DNA from: Undaria pinnatifida
Taxonomy: Eukaryota; Sar; Phaeophyceae; Laminariales; Alariaceae
Length of the DNA stretch: 64,000 nucleotides
NCBI GenBank assembly: GCA_012845835.1
Contig: JABAKD010000011.1
Coordinates: 13,950,214 to 14,014,213 of the forward strand
Direction: 5' to 3'
Part shown: piece by piece, positions 10,512 through 22,700 of the stretch
Position numbering within the stretch: the stretch's first letter is position 1
Layout: each line of letters opens with the position of its first letter
Position numbers and translations under genes: made by a program
Notes under the pieces: generated by a model
Told to the model about the DNA's origin: nothing
Databases searched by the model: none
The model's input: only the letters and a program-made list of their open reading frames with translations

Positions 10512-12690
10512 TCACTCTGCAGCTTTGCGTCTCTCCGTTTCATGCCAATTCTGCATGAACAACTCGGCTCCCTCCTCTACTCGTCGAAACCATCTGCCAG
10601 CCTTCTGAGCAGCCTTTCGCCACCCTTCGAATTTCATTCCAAAGACCGGTATATCCTCCTTCAGATGACCCATCCAGTCTTTCTCTTGCCCCTCTGAGTA
10701 GCCCTTACCCCCAACAAGCTCCCCAAACATCACCCTCTGTGGCAGACGCTTCTCCCCCATACGTGCTACCAATCCCGCAAACAATATCCTCCGTTTGCGC
10801 ACTATCGCCTCTATGCTCTCGGGAGCTGTCTTCGCAAGCGCGTCGGCGTACGATAGGGTGTGGTCGTCGCGCTTCCGTTTCCGCCATCCAAGGCATCGGA
10901 GGAGCATGGAGTGGTGAACCCGTCGTAGCCTGTCATAGTCAGGCTTCTTCGGCAAGACGCCGCGTTGTTTCAATGCTAAGGTCTCTGTCTGCGGTGATAG
11001 CCCCGACCAAGTACACAAACTCGATTGTTTGTTTGCATACCTGGCCGGCTGCATTGATTGTGAAGAACACCTTTCCCCCGCCTTTGGTTTCCAGGAACAT
11101 TATCTCCGTTTTTGCCTCGGATACCGTAAGCCCGAACGACGAGCACGCAGTCGCGATCACTGTCATCATCCTCTCCAGCCCTTCTGATGATCGCGACACG
11201 ATGCCCGCATCGTCCGCGTACAGCATACCCCACAACCTCTGCACCTCCTCCCCCTCCTTCCCCCTCCGCCCGTCGACTTTGCCTGTGCGTGAATTGCCCT
11301 TCTTCTCGCCTTCCTCCTTTCGTTGGAGCTGCACCATGTTGTCCGTGATGGCTGCATCAGCGAGAAAGCGTTTCTCGGCCCCACGCAGTACCGCCGTGAA
11401 GAATATGTTGAACAGCAGTGGCGCGAGCACGCATCCTTGCCTGAGACCTTGCCCCACGTCGAACTTATCCGAGCACTCTCCATCATCCAGCCGCACGCAT
11501 GCTTGCATATCGTCGTGGAATTGGCGGATAACAGGCGGGCATTCTCGGTGGCACGCCAAAACGAGCAAGGATATCCCACAGAAGGGTTCGGTCGACGGAG
11601 TCGTATGCTTTGGTGAGGTCGATAAAACACAAGCACAAGGGGGTGCCCTTCTTCCGCGCAATTTCCTGCAGTCGTCATACTACGAACATCAAGTCAACCG
11701 TCGAGCGTTGGGATCTGAACCCACACTGTTCCTCCGGCAGAATGTTCTCGCGTTCGCAATAGTCACTCAGGCGACCCGTGATGACTTTGAGGAGTACTTT
11801 GCCGGCGTGAGCCACGAGGGAGATGCCACGATAATTGCTACACTCAGTCCGATCTTTCTTCTTGTGAAGCACCTTAATCGTTGCATCTTTCCATTGTTGC
11901 GGTACGCCACCTCCCCTCCTCACAGCGACGATGATATCGTGGAACTTTCCGTGGGTGTTCAATTCTCTTTCGTCGGCCAAAACCTTCAAGAGCTCGGCCG
12001 AGAGACCATCGGGCCCTACCGCCTTTCGGTTCGCCAACGCACGGATCGCCTCCTCTACTTCGTACCTAGACGGGACATCGTCCAATGGTCTGCACGTGGG
12101 CCACTGCTTAAGCTCGTCCACAATGCTCGGATCAAGGGTCGGCGACTTGGTGTTAAGCAGTTTGTAAAACCATCTCACCCACTGCTCGCGGATGAGGGCA
12201 TTATCCCGCAGCAATCGACCTTCCTCGTCTTTCATGTCCTGCGAGTTAAACGTCCTCTTTCCTTCCACATCCATCCCCTTGAGGTGTTTGTAGAAGCCGA
12301 ATTGATCACCTTCTCGGATACGCCCTTCGAGTTGGCTAACGTAATCTTCGAAGAACCTCTCAACAGCTTCCGCCCGCGTGAGCTGTTTGGTGGTCGCCAT
12401 CAAGGCTTGCCGTAGATCACGGCCGTTTGGAGCACAATGGATCCGTTTCCTCGCGTCTTCGCTATCCTGCCATCGTGCATTTAACTCCGCTTTCGTCGCC
12501 TCGGGCGCACACCAGCCCCTCGGTACTTGTTTGCACCGAATAGATGTATACGCAGCTGGCACGGGAACGCGTGGCGGTGACTCAAAATGGTGACACAGAA
12601 GTCTCTTGTGTATCAATCGGCCGCCAAGTGACAGCTCATGGCGAACCATGTAGAGGGAAAACATCCGGCTAAATAATTCCCCCATTTGTC
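10512..12690 (-). mobile_element. LINE (non-LTR retrotransposon), reverse transcriptase region, decayed
   Basis: Three overlapping minus-strand frames carry one reverse transcriptase. The first (12,685-11,675) has a charged N-terminal part, then [37 protein letters not shown] and [18 protein letters not shown]: blocks 1 to 3 of non-LTR RT. A second frame (around 11,590-11,640) has [13 protein letters not shown], with the first catalytic Asp. The third (11,661-10,939) has GLRQGCVLAPLLFN and MLYADDAGIV, with the catalytic pair. Downstream (11,054-10,512) is the RRVHHSMLLRCLGW region and DWMGHLKEDIPVF, seen at the C-end of several LINEs. At least two frameshifts separate these parts, so the copy is dead. 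No endonuclease is seen; the 5' part is missing or the element starts near 12,690. A large open frame on the other strand is its shadow. Confidence 0.9.
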
Positions 12691-12800
12691 CCGCCGAGTG
12701 TCCTCTTACAATCTCTCATCAATATATGGAACTCCCTAATATAGACTAATATGGATCGTCTCCGTCATGTTCATGAGTACCATCAACATCCCCCCTACTC
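12691..12800 (-). repeat. LINE-adjacent sequence shared with the 25-kb fragment
   Basis: CCGCCGAGTGTC followed by ATATGGAACTCCCTAATAT and CGTCATGTTC also occurs at 25,179-25,285. It is therefore probably part of the LINE 5' region. Confidence 0.6.
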
Positions 12801-13330
12801 ATCATGCATGACGACCACACTAATATCTCCCCTGCTCTGTTCATGACAAATCACGACATGGCAGGGTTGATACATCGCGATATCACTGTCAACTCATCAA
12901 ACTCAGGGACCAAAGTCAAAAACCAGCGAAGCATGTAAAATCTCAAAGCTTCAAAGTCTCATACAAAATAACGACAGTCTCATGCTGGAAACATCAACTA
13001 CTTCTCTAAAAGCATTGCCAGGAAAGATAGCACCATCCTCGAAATTACCCAGGGAAAGCGGCATGTTCTTCGGATTTGTAACTCAAAAACAAACTTCCTG
13101 ATTATTCTCGAATTCCTTGAGGCACGAGTACCCAAATGCGGGACCTATTATAGCAGAACCAGGAAAAACGAAACTAGGTACTATACGAAAACGCAACCAA
13201 CCGCAGAAACTCGATCTACATGTATGCTGCACACTGCACGATGAAACGTGCAACACACGTAGCAGCGGAACATTGCAACAACAAATAAACATAATTACCC
13301 TTATCTCGGTCGCGGTCGGTCGTTAAACTT
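12801..13330. other. Region without recognised gene
   Basis: Ordinary composition, no repeat or coherent open frame recognised. Confidence 0.4.
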
Positions 13331-14340
13331 TCGTTTTTGGACTTTTGGTCTGTACAGACTTCCAAAGTTGCACCTGCTGCTGAGCCCTTCGAACAGCTTC
13401 CACAGCTGCTGGGGCATTCGAACGGCTGTCCCAGAACGTCAAAACGTCAGCTATGTTTTGAAATTTCAATGCTGGTGGTGGTGATTAAGGCTGCAAATGT
13501 TTCATCCGCTGCTGCTGCCGTTCGTTTTTTTTTTCCCCTATCCGCTGCTGCTCACAACGTCAGCAGATTCCGTGTCGTACTTGGTGCTGAATTTTTACCG
13601 CTATACCACAGCGCTGTCGCCAAAGCTTCCAGCGCCACCGCCAGCCCCCCCGCGCAGCCGCGGCAGCCGCTGCTGCTGCTGCTGCTGCTGCTGTTGGTGT
13701 CTATACTGCGTAAGTTTTTAAAGGTAAAAAATCGGCTGTCTGTGGTCATGACCTTGCACAGCCTATCTTCCTCGCTACATACTCGTTCCATGGCGGAGTG
13801 GCTATGCGTGGGGAGCATGGGAGGGAGGGAACTGGCTGTGATAATGGCACTAGTGCTATCTGTGACTGGGCACCTTACTTAGGGGAAGGCGCTCAAGTGC
13901 TGGCTGCGGAAGTCGCCGTTGCTGCAGCAACGTGTTGCGCGAACTCGCATCGTTTGTTTCGGATCGCCCAACACAGCTGCAGCTTCGAGTATCTGTTTAC
14001 ACCAAGACAGCAGTCAAAACGCACATTCATCAAAAAGTACCCGCACATTGTTGCACATGGCCGGTCACCCATCGACCAGGGTATTTTCCAAGAAAATCTG
14101 GAAATACCTGGAAGGCGACAACAGCATCAGATCACCATAATTTATCTGGGCCGTCCTTTCAGCAGTAGTATCACAAATACAAATCTTCCTTACTTCCGAT
14201 ACTACACCCGGATCAATTACATTGGGGTATAGTTGCATGCTCTATCTGCCGTAAGGATGCGGGCGAACCCACGGGGATGCAAAATGCAAAAAAGCATCCG
14301 CCTCTTGCGTCACCCTTCCTCCGAAGGGGAACCTTGTAGC
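13331..14340. other. Region with CTG repeat and weak open frames
   Basis: A CTG run (13,670-13,693) lies within a 181-codon plus frame (13,337-13,882) and a minus frame (13,552-13,818). Neither is recognised, and the CTG run inflates both. A CTA/CTAC repeat follows at 14,397-14,412. Confidence 0.35.
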
Positions 14341-14734
14341 TACTACTGATAGGAGTATATCAGGTGCCGAATTCTCCCGAAAAATATTATTTCACTACTA
14401 CTACTACTACTACGACTACCACTGCTACTACTATACGTATAAAATGGCGTTTTTCTCGAAAACAAAAAACTCTCGAACAAATAAATGAAAATATTTCCCC
14501 GAAACACGACGGATAAAACCCTCACTCATCAAGATATAACTACGCCCGTCCCGAAAAGCGCATCAACTGTTCATCAGAAAATCAATCCCGGTGACAGCGA
14601 AACCCCGTGTTGTTGTAGTTGAGCGCCTTTGTCAAGAAAACAGCATGCTGATTATCCGACTTTACATGGGTAATGCTAGGTATATTATAAGAGTGTTCGT
14701 ATCCACCACGAGTAGCCCACGCGGTCACGTGACT

Positions 14735-15810
14735 CAGTGTGACTCAGTGATCTACCTATTAATAGTGGATAGCGCTATAGACTATAATTAACAGAGATTG
14801 GGTCGTGGGTTCGAACCCACCGACTTCATATTTGACTTCCGTAAAAATTGTGCAACTAACTGTGTAGTCTATTAATAACCATATCGTAGGATTATTTCAC
14901 AAGCACCATATCATAAATGAAATATAGATGTACCACGCAGCTTGCGAAGTTGAGTTTCAACAATTCAATCGGTCGTACTCACAGCTGACGCTTTTCATTT
15001 TTTTTTTGTAAAATAGCTAACAGAAAATGGGTCGTGGGTTCGAATCATACGGACTTCATATTATTTTTCTTTTTCGAGCGTGCGCACTGGAAGACACTAT
15101 GAAAAGTCATCCGGGTGATAGCAAAAAGCCGTGCTGTACTTGGGCGATTTTGTCACGAAATCTACATGCTGACCATCCGACTTTAAATGGGTCATGTTTG
15201 TTATATAGCGCTATCCACTAGGTAGCCCACGCAGTCACGTGACTCAGTGGTCTAGTGGATAGCGCTATAAACTAACAGCCAACGCAGTCACGTGACTCAG
15301 TGGTAGTAGTGGATAGCGCTATATAACTAACAGAGATTGGGTAGTGGGTTCGAATCCCACCGACTTCATATTTGTCGTTCTTGAACGTGCGCGCTGGAAG
15401 ACATTCTACATAGTTATTATAGTGTATTTCTAGAAGCTACGAGTAGTCTCGTGGCGAGGGATGAGATGCCTCGGAATTGGTTAAAGCTCGGTGGGATTCA
15501 ACGAGACTCAGTAGTCTGGTGGATAGCGCTATGTAACTCTCAGAGATTGGGTCGTGGGTTCGAATCCCACCGGCCTCATATTTATCTTTTTGGAGCGTGC
15601 GCGCTGGAAGACATTATGAATAGTTCTTTAGTGTATTCCTAGCACCTAGTCTGGTGGCGAGGGGTGAGATGCCTCGGAATTGGTTAAAAGTCGGTGGGAT
15701 TCAACGAACCCGAAAACCATATTTTTGTTAGTTATATAGCACTATCCACCAGACCTCTAAGTCAAGTGACTGGGTGGTCTAGTGGGTAGCGCTGTATAAC
15801 TAACGGGTAA
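14735..15810 (+). repeat. Cluster of tRNA-derived SINE units (S1)
   Basis: At least five units lie head to tail. Each has box A like TGGTCTAGTGGATAGCGC and box B GGGTTCGAATCCCACCG, then CTTCATATTT and GAGCGTGCGCGCTGGAAGACA. Box pairs fall near 14,745-14,825, 15,028-15,055, 15,248-15,360, 15,505-15,572 and 15,775-15,800. The acceptor stem no longer pairs, so these are not tRNA genes. The box spacing differs because of internal repeats of GGATAGCGCTAT. Confidence 0.8.
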
Positions 15811-16206
15811 ATACAAACTTCCCCTCGAAATTGAAATTAAGCTCCCGAAAAAAGGAGTGTCACACGTCGATGTGCTTCGAGTTCGACGTGCACGCTGGGT
15901 GTTTTGTGCCATGCGCTTTGCCTCTTGGTTATCCTCGAAAATCGAAATGCGCGTTGCACCAAACCTGGTAAAATAAAAGTCCGCATGAACCGCACGGACA
16001 TCGCCTCCTTAATGGTGTCTGCCAGCGCTAAATACTCGGCCTCAGTAGTAGAGAGCGTGACGCACTTATGACTTCTCGAAGACCTGCCTACACACGCCCT
16101 CGCACATTTAGTAGCACAACCTGAGGCCGACCTCCTGTAGGTGGCTTTGCTGGCATAGTCAGCATCCGCAAATGCTGCATGCTCGAGCCCACTACCCTTC
16201 TTGAAG

Positions 16207-16473
16207 TGTTAAGATACGGCCTCGAAAGGCCTGCAATTATCCGTGTTGAGATAATCTGGATGGGTTTCGAATGAAACGATTTGCGTTTTGTATTCGGGAT
16301 AGTAAGGAAATAGATCGGAGGCGCGAGCCTCCGATCTCAGAAACCATCCGGGGCTCTGGTGGAATCGAATAAAGCTACGACTACGAAGGCTAAGAAAGTG
16401 AGTACTCTCCGAGGACCTGCTCAATTGGCAGACCTGCAGGGGACACTCTGTGTCTCCGCGCTATACCCTTACA
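16207..16473 (+). repeat. 5' LTR of the integrase-only element
   Basis: 267 bases, TG...CA ends. It contains an inverted repeat GATCGGAGGC-CGAGCCTCCGATC (about 16,313-16,337) and is matched by 20,576-20,846. Confidence 0.9.
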
Positions 16474-19400
16474 TTATGGCGTCGCAGCGTTCGATTGCAC
16501 ACTCGAGTACCGCAAAGGCAGCGCCAACGGCATCGCTGATTTTTCTGGCCCACTTCCCAGAGCCAGCTACGGAGTACGACCGCAGTGGCTTGACAAGCTT
16601 CAACCCCGTGGGTTTGACAAACCCCAACCCCGCTGAAGGTAACGGTATCTACCTTCTACGGACCGGCAGGCTGCGCGCTCCCTCCTCGCCGATCTCAGGG
16701 GTCGGGTTGGGTGGACCCGTGCCCCACACCGAAGTAACTGATTTGGGCGGGCTCGTGCTCCTCGCCACAAACACTGTCTTGGGTGGGCTCCCTCTCACCT
16801 CTACCGCATTTTACGATTTTCGCACACACGAGCCACGTATAAGGATTGACAGCCTTTCTGCTCCCCCGGGGAGATTCGTCGCTCATGGTTCTGCCTCCGT
16901 CGCCACTACCGAAGCCTGTACCGGCCGCTTCGATCTCGCCTGCCGCTGACACCATTTTTGCTTCGGTTTTGGCCTTACCCATCGAGGGCGGCAAGGGGTC
17001 CGCAGAAGCCCTGGCTGCAGCAACGCCCATCGCACAGCCAACTCCTCTATCAAGGAGTTCTACACAGAAGACGGCCTCTGCCGCGACCACCGGTTCGACT
17101 GTGTCCGTCTCTGCCTTGCTTGGCACTTCAGCCCCTCCGTCGTCGACGACGCGCCGACGGACAGCGACAGCAACGGGTAATGCACCCCTGCTGTAGATTA
17201 TGGATTCGGGCCCGGCGGGGCCCCTCGGCCATCTCCGGCGGGGCCCCTCGGCCATCTCCCAGACGAGGTACAACCCCACCGCGAGTCCCACGGCCGCGGC
17301 CGGCTCCGCCCGCCGCCGCGACCCCTGCTCTTGCCTACTCGCCGGTCCGCACGGTGCCACTCCTCTTTTACGGCTCACGCCTTCTCCTGATGACACGCCA
17401 GCTGCACATACAGGGTCGGAAGCCCTCAGCGACTTTGCTGAATCGCGGTTCGCTGAATCCGTCGCGCGTTATCCGCATGCCGATTGGAAGCGAGAGCAGC
17501 ACGCTAAGCCGACGTGCCACGTCATGATGCGTTACATCTCTATCGACCGGCCATCGGTCCTGCCCCCCGACGTTTGGGCGTGCTACCCCTTGCACGAGCG
17601 TCCCTCCCTGTCAGACATCCAGGAGCTGGCGAGGGTCGACTACATACAACCGACGACGACATCGTTATACTCGTCCGTAACCCGACACTGCTGCCGACGA
17701 GGTCTGACGAACCCAACGCTGTGGGGCGAGCTACTTGCTTGCTAAACGACGAGCCTGTTCGCATCTACGTCCCCCTGCTCATGCGCCCTTGGATCATGCA
17801 AGCTTGTCACTTGGCGGCCTCTTGTTACCTTGGCACCACCCGCACGTTGCGCATGCTGGAGCCGTTTTATTGGTGGATTGGCATGAATGTGTGCACCCTG
17901 TGGTGGCTTCGCCACTGCTTGAAGTACCAACCGCCGAAAACCCCACGGCTGACTGTCCGCTGGCCAATCATCTCAATGCCTCTACCAGAAGGCCCAGGTA
18001 TCGCCGTCAGTGTTGACTACTTTGGCCCCCTCCCGGTCACACCACGAGGCAACACCTACCTCCTGCGGTTCACCGATCGCTTCAGTAGTCGGGCCGACAT
18101 GTTCCCCGTCAGTACCGCTGAGCTCACCGCGGAGGGTACAGCCAATATCCTGGTGAACCAATACATCCCCTTGTGAGGGTGCCCGCGCACCATACTCTCG
18201 GACAACGGCCTGCAGTTCTGCTCCAAGTTTTCACAAGTTGTATATCAGCTGTTGGGTGTGCACAAGCTTGCTACAAGCTCCTATCATCCCAACTATGACG
18301 GGGGCGTTGAGCGGGTAAACAACACTATGGCCCAAATGCTGGCTACGGTGGTCAACGAGCGACAAGACTATAGGTACTTGCATCTGCCCCACGTCGAATT
18401 CGCTTACAACAATTCAGTCAGCGCGGCGACGGGTCTGGCGCCCAACGCGATCCACATGGGCAGACTCTCACGGCTCTTCCCCCCCGGCTTTCGACCGTAC
18501 TGGCGTCGTGGGAAACCAGATTCTAGCCCGCGAACACCTGGACTATTGCGATTTGGCCACTGACGGGAAAAAGCGCGCGAACGACATTGTTCGCGCACAC
18601 CACGTCCTCACCGCTTATCGTCTTAACCGCAGAAAGTCCGCCCTCGCCGACGCGCTGCGTCCAGCACCTAGCTTCGCTACGGGTGGTTGGGCATGGGTGT
18701 ACAATATGGTGTACAATTCTGCCTCTACCATCCGCCAGGGTGTGAAGGCGAACATCGACGCCAAGGTACTCAAGGCCAAACTCGCGCTTAACTGGACGGG
18801 CCCGTACAAGATCCTGGCAGTCGGTCCCTGCTTCGCCACCGAGATCCCGGACGGTTCGCCGCTCGGGAGCAATCTCTCCTATTTGAATCTCCCTTTCGAC
18901 CTGCCCGGTTTGGACGCTCGTCGGCGTGTGACCATCGAGCGCTGCAAACCCTGCGCCAACCCCCACGATAGCGGGGACATGCTCAAATACCTACCGGCGG
19001 AGCTGACGCAGTACGTGCTGAACAAATTTTCCAAAAAGTCCCCGCCGTACCAAGTCACTCAAGACGACGTTTTGACTCCCCTCCAACGGCTGGAGGTGGA
19101 GCAGACCACCGGTCATCCGTCGGCACGGGGGCGAGATGGCGTCATCGCGGTGCTATCCGAGACGCATTGGGCGGGACTCTCCGAACCTTCCTGGGAGCGG
19201 GAAATGGACCTCCACCTCTCCCGCTCCCACATCTTGCGTTATTGGGCCGGAACCCCGGACCAGCACCGCCCAACCAACCGCCTCTACCGCCGAATGCGAA
19301 TCGGGGCGGCACAACGCGAGCTCTCCCGCAACGACGCGGAACGTTTCCTAGCGCCGGACTACGCCTGTGTTCCCCGCGCCGATTGGTTCCGTCGCTACCA

Positions 19401-19689
19401 CGACACGGTACTTCCTAAGGGAGCCCACTTTTGGTACAAGGAAGACGATGGGTTATGGTGGCTTGGAAAAATCAGCGCGAGCACTACCGAGGACAAGGTA
19501 TACCTGGTCCGCTTTCTGGACGACCCGGAACCGATTGAACCTCCTCTTCCCCCGGCGCGCTACACGACTTCGACGAGAGCCGTACGAGGCTCTTGGTGCC
19601 TGCAAGTTCACATCGCCAGTGCGTTTCCTCGGGGGATCCAACGTAACGTAGACGAATCTCGAGGCGCGGCCGTGGCCAGTTGACTTTCA

Positions 19690-20575
19690 AGCCGCCACCG
19701 CTCCTCGATAGTTCACCATTTTTGGGGGTTATGAGGTTTGAGGGTTGTTCGTAGTGTCCTGGGAATCTTCGTCGGGTTTTGGGGCGGTTTTTTCCATTTT
19801 TATTTTCTTTTTGTCCTACCGAACCCCCTGCTCAGTACCGGGACAGGGTTCAGGTAAAACGCCGCTATCTGAGGCGCAGGGTTCATTTTCGCCCTGCCGA
19901 TGCCCTCCTCAGCCCAGAGCCGGGGGGCGATTAGGGTACCCTGTTCGCGCGTAACGTGGTACAGGGCTATGTACGGGTCTGTGTGTCATCTTCTATCTTT
20001 TTTTGTGTTGCATTTGTTCTACTTTGTTTTTTTCGGCTAAACACTTCCCCCGCTTGCGGGGCTGTAGGTGCTGACACGTTCCATCCCGGGTATTTGTCGT
20101 TTCCTCCTCTAGCCCCCGCCATGCCGATGGCCCGCGGGAGGTTTTTGGCATGATTTCTCCTTTGTAATAGCGCCTGTGTTCGCCTCCATATCGACGAGGG
20201 CTCGCCTCGCCATCGACGAGGGCTCGCCTCGCCATAGTGCCTTCCCTATGGTTGGTTTGCCCTACAGCCTTTTCGGCCCCCCTCCCGCCACACCGGTGGT
20301 ATGCGCGGCAGGTTCTAGAGCCTTTTCCGCCCCCGCCCCCGCCACACCGGCGGCGGTACGTGGCAGGTTTTTGATGGGTAGCTTTTGCCTTGTTATAGGG
20401 TCTGCGTTTCCTTCAACTGATTTCTTTGCGTGTTCCTGGCTCCATAGCCAGACCGTTAGAGGTGTGGGAGTGGGTTTTGAGGAGCCGCATCTTCAACTCA
20501 TGGTCTAGTTCGTAGAACCGGAGCTTCCCCGAATCTCCCATATTTCTGCATATGCGGCTCATCAGGGTGGGCTAG
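19690..20575 (+). other. Long 3' untranslated part of the integrase-only element
   Basis: No coding signal. It has tandem CCCCGCCACACCGG-like units at 20,280-20,350 and a duplicated CGACGAGGGCTCGCCTCGCCAT. Its last 135 bases return, inverted, at 30,643-30,780. Confidence 0.7.
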
Positions 20576-20846
20576 TGTTAAGATACGGCCTCGAATGGCC
20601 TGCAATTATCCGTATTGAGATAATTTGGATGGGTTTCGTATGATAAGGTTAGCGTTTTATATTCGGGATAGTCAGGAAATAGATCGGAGGCACGAGCCTC
20701 CGATCTCAGAAGCTATCCGGGGCTCTGGTGGAATCGAATAAAGCTACGACTACGAAGGCTAAGAAAGTGAGTACTCTCCGAGGACCTACCTGCTCAATTG
20801 GCAGACCTGCAGGGGACACTCTGTGTCTCCGCCCTATACCCTTACA
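20576..20846 (+). repeat. 3' LTR of the integrase-only element
   Basis: 271 bases, TG...CA ends, collinear with the 5' LTR apart from scattered substitutions and a short duplication of ACCT. Confidence 0.9.
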
Positions 20847-21279
20847 TAATGTAATGCCGAAATCACTCGTAGAAAAGACATGCTCTAAAATACCAATCGC
20901 TGTCCTCCAGTGTACCTCCCTATCTGCGCTGATTCTCGTACCTTGCTACCGCTCTCATCGCGTTTGCCATATCCGGTCGTGTGTGGTTCGCAAGCCATAT
21001 GAAGCGCCCCGCCAACTCACAAAAAGGCCAATTACCCGCAGGTTCATTCTTGTCGAATACACCAAACTCTAGACCAGTCGAAAGCGTGGTATTCCTCCCA
21101 GAACAAACACCAAACCTCGCCGGAGTGGTTTCAGCGAAACCTTGTTGCGAAATAGTCTAAATGCCAGCATCCCAATCACTCGAAAAACGGCAACCAGATC
21201 AAGGCTAGGGTATTGTAATATCATACTCTATTGCACTCTATCATTGTAGCATCATACCCCCTTTTCACTTCCCGGTCTG

Positions 21280-21520
21280 AGGCACTATTCATGTTAATAG
21301 CAAGAGTGACTCTGTACCTCACTGACGAAAACACTTCAGGCGATTTGTTTGGCGCAGCATCTACTAATATAAAGCTAATCATCCCAATTGGGATTCATGC
21401 CGTAAAATTAAAGCAACACGAAAGCCTATGACCGCAAGGAACAGGGATCACTCGCGCAAGTGATCCAGAACCACTGCGAAAACAAAAGGGGCCCCCCTGC
21501 AGTAGCATAGGTGACCAGGA
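21280..21520 (+). repeat. Dispersed repeat R2, copy 1
   Basis: Has GTGACTCTGTACCTCACTGACG, GGCGATTTGTTTGGC and GATCACTCGCGCAAGTGATCC in the same order as 29,735-29,985 and the outer parts of 52,485-52,990. It lies within the Copia fossil and probably arrived as an insertion. Confidence 0.7.
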
Positions 21521-22429
21521 CATCACCCAAACTCGCCAAGATTATTGATCGGAGCAAGACGGTTCAACCCTTCACAGAACTGGTCGCACGTAGCCTTAAC
21601 TCCTACTGCAATAATACCTTCCATATGAACTATTGTTACTATAGAGACAAAGCCCGACTCGATCCATCGCAAGACATAAGCATCATCGGGGCTCGGCTCA
21701 AATCTTAAGACTCTCCATGTGGGTGAGTAGATGGTTGTGCCACGACCTCGACGCTTGCGTCAAGCCGCAGAGACTGCGGTTCAACCTGACTGCCTTACCA
21801 TAAATTTTGCCGCAACAGAGGTAGTAGCATAAAAACATCCTCTTCCAGATTCGACTGGACGAACTTGCTCGGCATCAAAATGACGAAAATCCAAGCCCAA
21901 CTCGCTCGCGATAGCGCCTAACAAGCGAACCAAAATGCCGCAGGCGTCGGGGGAAAAGTCTCGAAACCAATACCCTCACGCTGCTTGAAACCTCGCGTCA
22001 CCAGTCTCGTCTTCGCCCGAACCACATAACCATGCGCGTTGGACTTCTAGACGTACACCCATTCCGTCCGAGATGACAGTCAGGTCGCCTGGTTGCTACA
22101 TATCCCCGAACGTCCCCGCGATCGCCAGTTCACGGTACTCCTTGTCCATCGTCTGCGTCCAGATGGCCGAATACTCTTCCGCACACGCTTCAGCATACGA
22201 GTTGGGCGTCGAAAGCTCGCTCATCGGGCGTATGGAATGAGGGGGATTATCGTGCGACGGAGCTTGGTGAAAAAGTGTAAGACCTATACCCTCCCACGCT
22301 GTCATTGGCGACAGCAGCCTATGCCCCGCAGCCTCTTGGTCCCGCGCAATCTCCCCCCTGGTCCGGCCACTCTGCACGTCGGCATCCTCCGGGCCCGGGT
22401 TATAATTACCCAGCTCCCGAGCAGCACTC

Positions 22430-22700
22430 TGTGAAAGCTGTGGCTGCAGTGACTATTGCGGTGGCAACGGCAGCGGCGACGGCGGCGGCGGTGACGGTGG
22501 CGGTGGCGGCGGCGATCACGATGATGATGGCTGTGACGGCGACGGTGACGGCTCATGTGGTGGCTGCTGCGGCGGCGGCAGCGGAGTTGACAACGTCGAT
22601 TGCGTCGGCCACATTGGGGGCGGTGACGGCGGCTCGGACAATGCTCCGGAGTCTTCCAGAGGATCCGGTGAACCGGGGACGGTGGCAGTGACGGTGGCGG
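22430..22700. repeat. GGCGGCGACGGTG low-complexity region
   Basis: Degenerate GGC/GAC triplets inside the Copia fossil. Confidence 0.7.

Larger units (their letters stand above)
16207..20846 (+). mobile_element. LTR element with integrase only (Ty3/Gypsy-like), inserted in the Copia fossil
   Basis: Two direct LTRs (16,207-16,473 and 20,576-20,846) begin TGTTAAGATACGG and end TTACA; by eye they are about 94 percent alike, so the insertion is fairly recent. A primer-binding site TGGCGTCGCAGCG starts at 16,477, and a purine-rich stretch precedes the 3' LTR. The only recognised protein parts are the integrase zinc-binding and core regions (about 17,760-18,500) and a C-terminal extension with a chromodomain-like segment (about 18,600-19,680). 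No reverse transcriptase fits between the LTR and the integrase. It is broken in at least one place. No clear target-site duplication was seen. Confidence 0.85.

Noticed and set aside
10739-12415. 558-codon plus-strand open frame
   Set aside because: It lies antisense to the LINE reverse transcriptase, and its peptide shows no family; it is a shadow.
15490-15580. Possible tRNA gene
   Set aside because: Box A and box B are good, but the acceptor strands (GACTCAG and CGGCCTC) do not pair; it is a SINE head.
18508-19683. 391-codon frame considered as a host gene
   Set aside because: It is continuous with the integrase of the LTR element and lies between its LTRs.
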